A stretch of 64,000 nucleotides of DNA, from positions 219,577 to 283,576 of the forward strand of contig JANXBS010000001.1 in assembly GCA_025060615.1 (NCBI GenBank), given 5' to 3'. Positions 18,168 to 26,357 of the stretch are shown piece by piece. The DNA comes from Anaerolineae bacterium. Lineage in GTDB: Bacteria > Chloroflexota > Anaerolineae > DUEN01. The notes beneath the pieces were generated by a model that did not search any database, was not told the origin of the DNA, and saw only the letters and a program-made list of their open reading frames with translations. The position numbers and the translations under genes were made by a program. Position 1 is the first letter of the stretch, and each line of letters starts with the position of its first letter.

Positions 18168-19148
18168 ATGCAAACGCGCCAACTAGGATACACGGACTTG
18201 CATCTGACCACCATCGGGCTAGGAGCCTGGGCGATCGGCGGCGGCGGCTGGGCGTATGGCTGGGGACCGCAGGATGATGCCGATTCCATCGCTACTATCC
18301 AGCGCGCCCTCGACCTGGGCATCAACTGGATTGACACGGCCGCTGTCTACGGCCTGGGGCACTCAGAAGAGATCGTAGGACAGGCGATCGCTGGCCGGCG
18401 GGACAAAGTGATCATCGCTACCAAATGTGGTCTAGTCTGGGATGAGGGCAGCACCGTGCCATACGGGCGGCTCAAGGCCGACAGCGTTCGTCGCGAGCTC
18501 GAGGCCAGCTTACGCCGTCTGAAGACCGACTATGTAGACCTATACCAAATCCACTGGCCTAACCCGGACGAGGACATCGAAGAGGCATGGAGCACCATTG
18601 CCGATCTCATCCGGGAGGGCAAGGTACGCTATGGTGGCGTGTCTAACTTCAGCGTGGCACAGCTTCAACGCGTTCAGCCGATCCATCCGGTCGCCTCGCT
18701 GCAGCCGCCCTACAGCATGATCCGGCGAGAAGTAGAAGCAGAGCTGCTGCCGTATTGCGCTGCCCATCGGATCGGCGTGATTGTTTACAGCCCGATGCAG
18801 TCCGGGTTGCTGACGGGTAAAGTCACCCGCGAGTGGGTCCAGCGGCTTCCGGAGGATGACTGGCGTCGACGAAACTCACACTTTCAGGAGCCGGAGCTAA
18901 GTGTGAACTTGAGGCTGGTCGAAGGGTTACGACGGATTGCCGAGCGAAATGGCAGGACAGTCGCGCAGCTCGCCATCGCCTGGGTGTTGCGGCGTCCTGA
19001 GGTGACGGCGGCCATTGTGGGCGCTCGTAAGCCCTCTCAGATCGAGGAGACGGCGCCTGCGGCGGATTGGACTCTCTCATCGGAGGATATCGCCGAGATT
19101 GATGCGCTGCTGGCCGAGCGAGAGCGGGCGCTGGCGGGGCTCCAGTAA
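18168..19148 (+). CDS. Aldo/keto reductase
   Basis: NADPH-linked reductase of aldehydes or ketoses, (beta/alpha)8 barrel, 326 residues. The catalytic tetrad is visible: Asp in WIDTAAVYG, Tyr in the same block, Lys in ATKCGLVWD and His in YQIHWPNPDED. The cofactor-binding C-terminal region IAWVLRRPEVTAAIVGAR is typical. GAGGAG precedes the ATG and only 12 bases separate it from the upstream dehydrogenase. In this operon it may reduce or oxidise a sugar intermediate. Confidence 0.92.
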   Translation: MQTRQLGYTDLHLTTIGLGAWAIGGGGWAYGWGPQDDADSIATIQRALDLGINWIDTAAVYGLGHSEEIVGQAIAGRRDKVIIATKCGLVWDEGSTVPYGRLKADSVRRELEASLRRLKTDYVDLYQIHWPNPDEDIEEAWSTIADLIREGKVRYGGVSNFSVAQLQRVQPIHPVASLQPPYSMIRREVEAELLPYCAAHRIGVIVYSPMQSGLLTGKVTREWVQRLPEDDWRRRNSHFQEPELSVNLRLVEGLRRIAERNGRTVAQLAIAWVLRRPEVTAAIVGARKPSQIEETAPAADWTLSSEDIAEIDALLAERERALAGLQ

Positions 19149-19168
19149 GGGGCCTGGAAGAGGTCAAA

Positions 19169-20155
19169 ATGACCGAGTGGATGATGGGCAAAGTGCGCGG
19201 GTTACAGATGACATCCTCAGCCCGTGGTGTCTTCACGATCCTGGCGCAAGATCATCGCGATTCATTGCGCCGTTTCATCTGCCCTTCGGATCCCGAATCC
19301 GTTTCCGATGAGCAAATGATAGCCTGGAAGCGCCGGATCGTGGGCGCGCTGGGGCCGTATGCTAGCGCGGTGTTGCTCGACCCACAGTACGGCGCAGGCC
19401 AATGCATCGCCTCGGGCGACTTGCCTGGCCATGTGGGGTTGCTGGTCTCGCTGGAGGAGACGGGCTATGAAGGCGATCCCCTGGCGCGCGGCTCGCGATT
19501 AGTCGAAGGGTGGTCAGTGGCCAAGGCCAAGCGCATGGGCGCCTCCGCATGTAAGCTGCTGGTCCACTATCACCCGCAGGCCAGCAACGAAGCGACGCAG
19601 CGGGCGCTGGTGGAGCAGGTGGCCGAGGAGTGTCGTCGCTATGATATCCCGCTTTTCCTGGAGCCGGTTTCCTTCAGCATCCAAGCTGGTGTAAGTAAGG
19701 ATTCGGACGCGTTCGCGCGGGATCGTCGGCGAGTGGTGATCGAGACGGCGCGTCGGCTGTCAAGGCTGGGCGCAGATGTGCTGAAAGCGGAGTTCCCTGT
19801 GGATCCCCTGCAGGAAAAGGACGAGCGGATATGGTGGGAAGCCTGTCGTGAGTTGACTGAAGCGTCGGCAGTGCCGTGGGCTTTGCTGAGCGCTGCCGTG
19901 CCTTACGAGGTGTTTGAGCGCATGGTGATTGTGGCATGCGAGGCTGGTGCATCTGGCTTCATCGGCGGGCGCGCCATCTGGGCCGAGGCCTTTCGCGTGC
20001 CCGATCCCGAAGTGCCGCAGGCATTGCAGCGGGCAGCCGATCGCCTAAGACGCTTGAGTGCCCTAGCCGATGAGAAGGGTACCCCATGGCGTGAGCGGCA
20101 TCCGCTTGCGCGGACGCTGACACAGGTTCCCGTTGGCTGGTATCTCGCTTATTAA
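19169..20155 (+). CDS. LacD-type class I aldolase (tagatose-bisphosphate/sulfofructose-phosphate aldolase family)
   Basis: Schiff-base aldolase of the DeoC/LacD family, 328 residues. Seen: FTILAQDHRDSLRRF at the N-terminus, SAVLLDPQYG, CKLLVHYHP, PLFLEPVSF, the Lys-bearing motif ADVLKAEFPVD (expected Schiff-base Lys), and GFIGGRAIWAEAF. Known relatives cleave tagatose 1,6-bisphosphate (LacD) or 6-deoxy-6-sulfofructose 1-phosphate (YihT). The PfkB-type kinase at 21323 could supply the phosphorylated substrate, which is inference from context. It lies 20 bases after the aldo/keto reductase. Confidence 0.85.
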   Translation: MTEWMMGKVRGLQMTSSARGVFTILAQDHRDSLRRFICPSDPESVSDEQMIAWKRRIVGALGPYASAVLLDPQYGAGQCIASGDLPGHVGLLVSLEETGYEGDPLARGSRLVEGWSVAKAKRMGASACKLLVHYHPQASNEATQRALVEQVAEECRRYDIPLFLEPVSFSIQAGVSKDSDAFARDRRRVVIETARRLSRLGADVLKAEFPVDPLQEKDERIWWEACRELTEASAVPWALLSAAVPYEVFERMVIVACEAGASGFIGGRAIWAEAFRVPDPEVPQALQRAADRLRRLSALADEKGTPWRERHPLARTLTQVPVGWYLAY

Positions 20156-20297
20156 AAGTGCGTGGCAGACGAACAAAAACCTGCAGATGAAAGGTTGATG
20201 GGTAGGCAAAAGTGATACCTTCACGATCCTTCGAAAAGGCTCTTGAAAGTTCTCGATTGAGAAAGGCTGTGTGGGGAGCCTTCGCTGAGGAGGACGG

Positions 20298-21314
20298 ATG
20301 AAAGCATTGGTGTATACAGCTCCCTATCGTGTGGAGCTTCAGGAGTTGCCACAGCCACGGCCGGGGCCGGGTGAGGTGCTGATTCAGGTGGCGGCGGCGG
20401 GGATCTGCGGCTCGGATGTGCATGGTTTCCGAGGGCGCAGTGCCCGCCGTAAGCCGCCGTTGGTAATGGGGCATGAGTTCACCGGACAGGTGGCTGCTCT
20501 CGGCCCTGGGGTAGACGACCTGCCGATGGGCCAGATGGTGGTGGTCAATCCATTGTTGCCTTGTGGCGTTTGTGAGTGGTGTCTGGCTGGCCGTGGTTAT
20601 ATCTGCCCCTATCGCAAGTTGATTGGCATGGATCGGCCAGGCGCGTTTGCTGACTATGTGGTTGTGCCGCGCCGAGCGATTTTCCCGCTGCCCGATGGGA
20701 TGAGCCCCACCCTGGGCACCATGGTTGAAGCACTGGCTAACTCAGTCCACATCATCCAGCAGAACGCTGCCGGACTGATGCATGGTGTGGCCGTGATAGG
20801 CGCGGGCACACAAGGGCTGCTGGCTTTGCAGATGGCCAAGCTGATCGGCATCTCGCCGCGTCTCGTCACTGATGTGGAGCCATATCGGTTGGAGATGGCA
20901 CAGCAGCTTGGTGCGGACCTGGTCATTCACGCGAGCGAGCAAGACCCAGTGCAGGCGATGCTCGACTTCACCAACGGACGTGGCGTAGACTTAGTAATCG
21001 AGGCGGTTGGGCACAGCATGACTCGACAGCAGGCTATTGCCATAGCAGCTCCAGGAGGGCGAGTTGTGTTCCTGGGGTTACACGAGGTATGGTCTGAGCT
21101 GGACTGCCAGACCATCGTCGCCCGCGAGCTAACCGTGCGCGGCTCATATGCTTACTCTTCTTTCGAATTCCGTACCGCACTGGATCTGCTGGCAAGCGGG
21201 CGGGTGGAAGTTAGCTCCTGGCTGGACGAGGCACCGTTGACGGACGGGCAACGGATCTTCGAAGCGTTGGCGGATCAACCGGGGCGGTTGATCAAGGTGG
21301 CGTTGATCCCGTAG
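20298..21314 (+). CDS. Zinc-dependent medium-chain dehydrogenase (sorbitol/threonine dehydrogenase type)
   Basis: Oxidises a polyol or hydroxy acid with NAD. Seen in 338 residues: catalytic zinc site GICGSDVHGF and MGHEFTG, complete structural-zinc loop PCGVCEWCLAGRGYIC, and Rossmann motif VIGAGTQGLLALQMAKL. The start ATG follows GAGGAGGACGG. The 142-base gap before it is the largest in the operon and may hold an internal promoter, though none is clear. With the kinase nine bases downstream it suggests polyol to ketose to ketose phosphate, a proposal only. Confidence 0.92.
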   Translation: MKALVYTAPYRVELQELPQPRPGPGEVLIQVAAAGICGSDVHGFRGRSARRKPPLVMGHEFTGQVAALGPGVDDLPMGQMVVVNPLLPCGVCEWCLAGRGYICPYRKLIGMDRPGAFADYVVVPRRAIFPLPDGMSPTLGTMVEALANSVHIIQQNAAGLMHGVAVIGAGTQGLLALQMAKLIGISPRLVTDVEPYRLEMAQQLGADLVIHASEQDPVQAMLDFTNGRGVDLVIEAVGHSMTRQQAIAIAAPGGRVVFLGLHEVWSELDCQTIVARELTVRGSYAYSSFEFRTALDLLASGRVEVSSWLDEAPLTDGQRIFEALADQPGRLIKVALIP

Positions 21315-21322
21315 GTAGCCTC

Positions 21323-22273
21323 ATGCAACCATATGATGTGCTAGTAGTGGGCGAAATCAATGTGGATCTGATCCTGCGAGCCCACGAGATCATCCCCGTC
21401 TTTGGACAGGAAAAGCTGGTAGAGGACTGCGAGCTGACCATAGGCAGTTCCTCGGTGATTGCCGCTTGCGGCATGGCCCGGCTGGGGCTGCGCACGGCCT
21501 TTTTCGGCCGCGTGGGTGATGACGAGTTTGGGCGCTTCATGCTGCGGGAGATGCAGGCACGCGGCGTGGATGTATCACCGGTGATCGTGGATCCCTCGGT
21601 TAAGACTGGGATCACCGTCAGTCTCTCCACGCCGCGTGACCGCGCGATGTTAACGCACTTGGGCGGTTCCATTGATGGGTTAGAGCCTGGTGATGTGCCG
21701 CTGGCTCTACTGAGACAGATCCGGCACCTTCACATGGGCAGCTTCTTCCTGCACACCCGACTGCAGCCAGGGCTAGCTAAATTGTTCGCCGAAGCACATG
21801 CTTATGGCGTCACCACCTCGCTCGATGTCGGCTGGGATCCACATGAGCGATGGAATGGTGGCCTGTGGGAGGTGTTAGCCCACACCGACGTCTTTCTGCC
21901 CAACGAGACGGAAGCCATGCACATCACCCAGCAGCGGGATGTGGAAACAGCCTTGGCATGCCTGGCTGAGCACACACCCACGGTCGCCATCAAGCTAGGG
22001 GCGCAAGGGGCTATCGCCCGCCGCGGCGGAGAGACGGTGCGAGCGCCGATCGTCCCGGTCACCGTGATGGATACGACTGGCGCCGGCGATTCATTCAACG
22101 CCGGCTTTCTCTATGGCTTCCTCAGCGGTTGGCCGTTAGCGCTGACCTTGCACATGGGGACGGTATGCGGGTCGCTGTCCACGCGCCGGGCAGGCGGTAC
22201 CGCTGGACAACCCACACTGGAAGAGGCATTAGCGGTCCTGCGCGAGATGGGGATGCAGGTGCCTGTCCCGTAA
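21323..22273 (+). CDS. PfkB-family carbohydrate kinase
   Basis: ATP-dependent sugar or nucleoside kinase of the ribokinase/PfkB superfamily, 316 residues. Seen: VVGEINVDLILRAHE at the N-terminus, the FFGRVGDDEFGRFM block, substrate-lid strands, and the C-terminal signature DTTGAGDSFNAGFLYGFL with the catalytic Asp. It begins eight bases after the dehydrogenase stop and is probably translationally coupled. Its stop TAA shares bases with an ATG of the following reading frame. Co-occurrence with a LacD-type aldolase suggests it makes the aldolase substrate. Confidence 0.92.
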   Translation: MQPYDVLVVGEINVDLILRAHEIIPVFGQEKLVEDCELTIGSSSVIAACGMARLGLRTAFFGRVGDDEFGRFMLREMQARGVDVSPVIVDPSVKTGITVSLSTPRDRAMLTHLGGSIDGLEPGDVPLALLRQIRHLHMGSFFLHTRLQPGLAKLFAEAHAYGVTTSLDVGWDPHERWNGGLWEVLAHTDVFLPNETEAMHITQQRDVETALACLAEHTPTVAIKLGAQGAIARRGGETVRAPIVPVTVMDTTGAGDSFNAGFLYGFLSGWPLALTLHMGTVCGSLSTRRAGGTAGQPTLEEALAVLREMGMQVPVP

Positions 22274-22317
22274 TGCAAGGCATCACCCAAAGTAAACACA
22301 TGTTGGGAGTAAAGGCC

Positions 22318-23106
22318 ATGCAATGGGAGCAATTAACGGGTGGAGAGTTCCCCGCGGCAGTGGAGCGGGCACAGGGGGTATGCGTCCTCGCCATCGGCGT
22401 CATCGAATACCATGGGCCGCATTTACCGCTGGGCACGGACGTGTTTACTGCCCATGCGGTCGCCTGTGAAGCGGCGCGGCGAGAGCCGGTCATCGTGTAC
22501 CCGCCATATTACTTCGGTGTCAACACGGAGACCAAGCACTTCCCTGGTGGCATCGTACTCAAAGACCGCTTGCTGTTCGAGCTGTTAGACAATGTGTGTG
22601 ATGAGATCAGCCGTAACGGGCTGAAGAAGATCATCCTTCTCAGCGGGCATGGTGGCAACCGCTTTTTCCTACCGCTATTCGTCCAACTTGCTCTGGACAA
22701 GGGCAAAGACTACACGCTCTACTACGTGCAAGACCTCCGTGATCCGGAGCTGCATCGCCAGGTCACGGAGACTGAGGTGCACGGCCATGCCTGCGAGTGT
22801 GAGACAAGCATCGCATTACACATTAACCCGCAATTGGTGAAGATGGAGGCGCTCGATCCGGACCACTGGTGGCAGCCACAAGAGCAGCTTAAGGGGATTA
22901 GCGAGCGTCTCTACACGCCAGCCGATTGGTTTAGCCGGTTTCCGGAACACTGCGCCGGCGATCCACGCCCGGCTACAGCCGAGAAGGGCAAGATACTGTT
23001 TGAGGCGGCCGTGACGAGCCTGGTGGAGATCCTACGAGCGGTCAAAGCAGATCAATCGGCGCCGGGCGTCTATGCGGCTTTCAACCAGCAGATCTACCGT
23101 CGATAA
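22318..23106 (+). CDS. Creatininase-family amidohydrolase
   Basis: Metal-dependent cyclic amidohydrolase or related lactonase fold (creatininase/MftE-like), 262 residues. Seen: GVIEYHGPHLPLGTD with the metal-binding Glu, His and Asp; LLSGHGGN with the conserved His; and HGHACECETSIAL with the conserved Glu. I take ATG 22318 (MQWEQL) because GGGAG precedes it by about nine bases. ATG 22273, which overlaps the kinase stop as TAATG, and ATG 22300 are alternatives. Creatinine itself is an unlikely substrate in this sugar operon. Confidence 0.87.
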   Translation: MQWEQLTGGEFPAAVERAQGVCVLAIGVIEYHGPHLPLGTDVFTAHAVACEAARREPVIVYPPYYFGVNTETKHFPGGIVLKDRLLFELLDNVCDEISRNGLKKIILLSGHGGNRFFLPLFVQLALDKGKDYTLYYVQDLRDPELHRQVTETEVHGHACECETSIALHINPQLVKMEALDPDHWWQPQEQLKGISERLYTPADWFSRFPEHCAGDPRPATAEKGKILFEAAVTSLVEILRAVKADQSAPGVYAAFNQQIYRR

Positions 23107-23114
23107 TAAAAGTG

Positions 23115-23807
23115 ATGAATCTGTCTCCCCTCACCCTTGAAGAGCTGGAAGTACTGCGTTCAATTCCGACGCCAGCCGTCGCCAACGCAATTGAGACGTT
23201 CAACCTCCGCCCGCGCACGGCGGGCTTTATGGGACCGGAGATCCGGCAGATGTTTCCCTCGCTGCCCTCGATGATCGGCTATGCAGTGACCGCGCGGGTC
23301 GTAGCTGCCCATGAGCCTGGCCCTCGGGGACCAGCCTCTCGCGCCGACTACTGGCGCTATATTGAGGCCAGCAGCCTTGGGCCGCGTATCGCCGTAGTGG
23401 AGGACCTAGACGACCCGCCGGCCATTGGTGCGTTCTTCGGCGAGGTGAACGCGAACATCCACCGCGCTCTCGGATGCGTGGGCGCAATTACCAACGGTGG
23501 CATTCGTGATCTAGACGAGGTTGAGGCACTTGGCTTTCCGATCTGGGCCGGCAGTGTACTTGTCTCTCATGGCTATGTGCATCTGGTGGACTTTGGTGCG
23601 CCGGTGCGCGTGGGCGGCCTGGTGGTCCGGCCTGGCGATCTGCTGTTGGCCGATCGGCACGGCGTGATTCAGATTCCGCCAGAAATCGCCCGCGAAATCC
23701 CAGAGGCGGTACAAAGGATCGAGAAACGGGAGAAGGCCATCGTCCGATATTGCCAATCGCCCGACTTTAGCGCCGATGGACTGGTGGACTTGATGGCGCG
23801 GCTGTAA
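23115..23807 (+). CDS. RraA-family protein (HMG aldolase/demethylmenaquinone methyltransferase-like fold)
   Basis: Member of the RraA/4-hydroxy-4-methyl-2-oxoglutarate aldolase family, 230 residues; proteins of this fold cleave or decarboxylate oxo-acids or regulate RNase E. Seen: IPTPAVANAIETF at the N-terminus and the signature GAITNGGIRDLDEVE, whose Arg-Asp pair binds Mg and substrate in the aldolases. That pair argues for an aldolase or decarboxylase role in catabolism. GTG 23112 directly before ATG 23115 is an alternative start. It is the last gene of the plus-strand catabolic run; a hairpin follows. Confidence 0.87.
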   Translation: MNLSPLTLEELEVLRSIPTPAVANAIETFNLRPRTAGFMGPEIRQMFPSLPSMIGYAVTARVVAAHEPGPRGPASRADYWRYIEASSLGPRIAVVEDLDDPPAIGAFFGEVNANIHRALGCVGAITNGGIRDLDEVEALGFPIWAGSVLVSHGYVHLVDFGAPVRVGGLVVRPGDLLLADRHGVIQIPPEIAREIPEAVQRIEKREKAIVRYCQSPDFSADGLVDLMARL

Positions 23808-23820
23808 AGGGGTGAGAGTT

Positions 23821-23859
23821 GGACAAGGCCAAAATTTTTAAATTGGCCCATCCTTGTTC
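23821..23859 (+). terminator. Hairpin ending the catabolic operon
   Basis: GGACAAGG pairs with CCTTGTTC and, inside, GGCCAA pairs with TTGGCC around an AT-rich loop. It lies 13 bases after the RraA-like stop. No T tract follows, so the terminator assignment is by position. Confidence 0.5.
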
Positions 23860-23888
23860 TAGTACAGGCCATGTAGGTGGAGGGATCA

Positions 23889-24536
23889 GTGTCAGCGCAA
23901 GAGGAGCTTGAAAAGATCGCTGCCGAGGTGCGGGCTTGCACCCTTTGCCCGTTGTCTAGGGGGCGAACCCGGGCCGTGCCAGGCGAAGGGCCTGCCGACG
24001 CTGAGATCATGTTCATCGGTGAGGGGCCTGGCTTTCACGAGGACCGACAGGGTCGGCCCTTCGTAGGGGCAGCCGGCCAATTCCTAGATGAGCTGTTAGC
24101 GAGCATCGGGATGCGCCGGGACCAGGTATATATCACCAATGTGGTCAAATGTCGTCCGCCTGGCAATCGCGACCCTCTGCCCGAGGAGGTGGCGGCCTGT
24201 AAGCCGTACCTGGACCGTCAAATCGAGGCCATTAAGCCTAAAATCGTGGTGACGCTGGGACGCCACTCAATGGCCCGTTATCTGCCTGGCGCTTCTATCT
24301 CCAAAGTGCACGGGCAGGCCAGAAAGGTGGGGAATGTGATCTGCTTTCCCATGTTCCATCCTGCAGCCGGGTTGCATCAACCCCGTTGGAAGCCCCTCAT
24401 CGAGGAGGATATCAAGAAGCTGCCTGCGCTGCTAGCTGAGGCGCGGCGGCAGGCCAACGCGTCAGAACGGGCGCAAGTGGCCGCTCCTGAAGACGCCGAA
24501 AGTCCAGAGGATTACCAGCAATTGAGCCTGTTTTAG
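23889..24536 (+). CDS. udg: Family 4 uracil-DNA glycosylase (iron-sulfur)
   Basis: Removes uracil from DNA to start base-excision repair; family 4 is common in thermophiles. Seen: ACTLCPLSRGRTRAV and CRPPGNRDPLPEEVAAC, which give the four cysteines of the 4Fe-4S cluster; active-site block GEGPGFHEDRQGRPFVGAAG; and the C-terminal FPMFHPAA motif. I choose GTG 23889 because GGAGGGA lies about six bases upstream; GTG 23877 would add four residues. Length is 215 residues. It is followed by a hairpin and RNase J on the same strand. Confidence 0.93.
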   Translation: MSAQEELEKIAAEVRACTLCPLSRGRTRAVPGEGPADAEIMFIGEGPGFHEDRQGRPFVGAAGQFLDELLASIGMRRDQVYITNVVKCRPPGNRDPLPEEVAACKPYLDRQIEAIKPKIVVTLGRHSMARYLPGASISKVHGQARKVGNVICFPMFHPAAGLHQPRWKPLIEEDIKKLPALLAEARRQANASERAQVAAPEDAESPEDYQQLSLF

Positions 24537-24558
24537 CTTGACATGCCGGCTGAAGAAC

Positions 24559-24590
24559 GAAGAGGAGGGGAGTCGCTTGCCCTCCTCTTC
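24559..24590 (+). terminator. Hairpin terminator after the uracil-DNA glycosylase gene
   Basis: GAAGAGGAGGG (24559-24569) pairs perfectly with CCCTCCTCTTC (24580-24590) and is followed by TTCGCTTTAT. The 11-bp arm is the same sequence found in the hairpin at 15721-15761. Confidence 0.75.
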
Positions 24591-24623
24591 TTCGCTTTAT
24601 CAAGCTTGTGGAGGTGGACGTAG

Positions 24624-26270
24624 GTGACGGAGGGCCTGTTGCGAATCGTGCCCCTGGGTGGGGTGGGTGAGATCGGCAAGAACATGATGGTCATGGAATA
24701 CGCTGACGACGTGATCGTGATTGATGCCGGCCTCATGTTCCCAGAAAGCGATATGCTGGGCGTGGACCTGATTATCCCGGACATCGAGTACCTGTTGGAA
24801 CGACGCGATCGTATTCGGGGGTTGATCCTGACCCACGGCCACGAGGACCATATCGGCGCGCTGCCTTATCTCCTCCCGCAGCTCGAAGTGCCGATCTACG
24901 CCCCCCGGCTCACTCGCGGCCTGGTCGAGGTGAAACTGCGAGAGCATCGTCTGCTGCGCCAAGCGGACCTCCACACCATCAGCGAGGATGACGTGCTTCA
25001 GCTAGGCATCTTTACCGTGGAATTTTTCCACGTGTGCCATAGCTTCCCTGACACTTTAGGCGTGGTCGTGCGAACGCCCATGGGCACAGTCGTACATGCC
25101 ACTGACTACAAGTTCGATCCCAATCCGGTGGATGGACGGCCCACCGATGAGGCCAAACTGTCCCGGCTGGGGGACGAGGGTGTATTGTTGCTGCTCTCTG
25201 ATTCCACCAATGTTGAGATCAGCGGCTACACCCCGTCTGAGCAGGAGCTAGGAGAGACGCTCGAGCGGCTGTTCGCCGAGGCTCCCGGCCGCATCATCGT
25301 GGCCACTTTCGCCTCTAACCTCTCGCGTGTGCGCCAGGTGTTTGATATCTCCCGCCGATATGGGCGGCGCATTGGAGTGGTGGGACGCAGTATGCTCAAC
25401 AACGTGCGCATGGCTATCGAGCTGGGCTATCTCGATCTGCAGGGAGATGAGCTGCTGACCACTGAGGAGATGAACAGCCTGCCCGCTCGTCAGGTCACTA
25501 TCATCTGCACTGGCAGCCAGGGTGAGCCGACCTCGGCATTGGTACGGATGGCGCTAGGTGAGCATCGGCAGATCGCCATTCGGCCCGGTGACACGGTGGT
25601 GCTCTCCGCCAGACCGGTGCCCGGCAATGAGACGATGGTGCACCGCACGATAGACAATCTGTTCCGACAGGGCGCGGACGTCTGTTACCAGGAGCTTCTA
25701 GACGTGCACGTGTCGGGACATGGCAGCCAAGAGGATCATCGGATGATGCTGCGCCTGACGCGGCCGCGCTTTTTCGTCCCAATCCACGGCGAGTATCGGC
25801 ATTTGGTGCTGCACGGTCGGCTGGCCGCGTCGCTGGGGATCCCAAAGGAGAACATCTTCGTTATCGAGAGCGGGCAAGCACTAGAGTTGGGGCCGGATTC
25901 GTGTCGTTTGGGCGAACGTGTGACGAGGGGGCATGTCTTTGTGGACGGCCTAAGCATTGGCGATCTCAGCCAAGTGGTCTTGCGGGATCGTCATCATCTA
26001 GCGCGGGATGGCTTCGTGGTGGCGATCATCGCCCTGGATGAGACGACCGGCCAAATGGTAGCGCCACCGGAGATCCTCACGAGGGGTTTTGTCTACGCGC
26101 AGGAAGAGGCGGATTTCATCGAGATGGCCAAGGCGCAAATCGAGCGTGCTCTGGAAAACGGCTATTCACAGGCAGCGATCACCGCTAGGATCCGCGAGAT
26201 CCTGGCCGAGCTGTGCTACGAGGAAACGCATCGCCGGCCAATGGTCCTGCCTGTGGTGCTGACCGTATAA
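24624..26270 (+). CDS. rnj: Ribonuclease J
   Basis: Metallo-beta-lactamase/beta-CASP ribonuclease with 5' exonuclease and endonuclease activity in mRNA turnover and rRNA maturation. Seen in 548 residues: PLGGVGEIGKNMMVMEY, zinc motif LTHGHEDHIGALPYLL, HSFPDTLGVVV, DSTNVEISGYTPSE, beta-CASP residues in GSQGEPTSALVRMA, VSGHGSQEDHRMMLRLTRP and the C-terminal domain. The length matches a typical RNase J. GTG 24624 is preceded by GGAGG. It converges with the large membrane protein at 26358. Confidence 0.95.
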   Translation: MTEGLLRIVPLGGVGEIGKNMMVMEYADDVIVIDAGLMFPESDMLGVDLIIPDIEYLLERRDRIRGLILTHGHEDHIGALPYLLPQLEVPIYAPRLTRGLVEVKLREHRLLRQADLHTISEDDVLQLGIFTVEFFHVCHSFPDTLGVVVRTPMGTVVHATDYKFDPNPVDGRPTDEAKLSRLGDEGVLLLLSDSTNVEISGYTPSEQELGETLERLFAEAPGRIIVATFASNLSRVRQVFDISRRYGRRIGVVGRSMLNNVRMAIELGYLDLQGDELLTTEEMNSLPARQVTIICTGSQGEPTSALVRMALGEHRQIAIRPGDTVVLSARPVPGNETMVHRTIDNLFRQGADVCYQELLDVHVSGHGSQEDHRMMLRLTRPRFFVPIHGEYRHLVLHGRLAASLGIPKENIFVIESGQALELGPDSCRLGERVTRGHVFVDGLSIGDLSQVVLRDRHHLARDGFVVAIIALDETTGQMVAPPEILTRGFVYAQEEADFIEMAKAQIERALENGYSQAAITARIREILAELCYEETHRRPMVLPVVLTV

Positions 26271-26357
26271 AACGGGGGTCAAGAGCTGAATTGCTGCTAG
26301 CAGCTTGGATAAGCGTACCCTACCGACCGGGAGGATAATCGTGAAAGGCGCTTAAGC

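Noticed and set aside
17396-18337. 313-residue minus-strand frame opposite the Gfo/Idh gene
   Set aside because: It is a shadow of the real plus-strand gene, with low-complexity Ser/Arg/Pro composition and no ribosome binding site.
16051-23807. Sulfoglycolysis (sulfo-EMP) as the identity of the operon
   Set aside because: A LacD/YihT-type aldolase, PfkB kinase and Gfo/Idh protein are suggestive, but a YihS-like isomerase, a sulfolactaldehyde reductase or dehydrogenase of known type, and a sulfonate exporter are missing.
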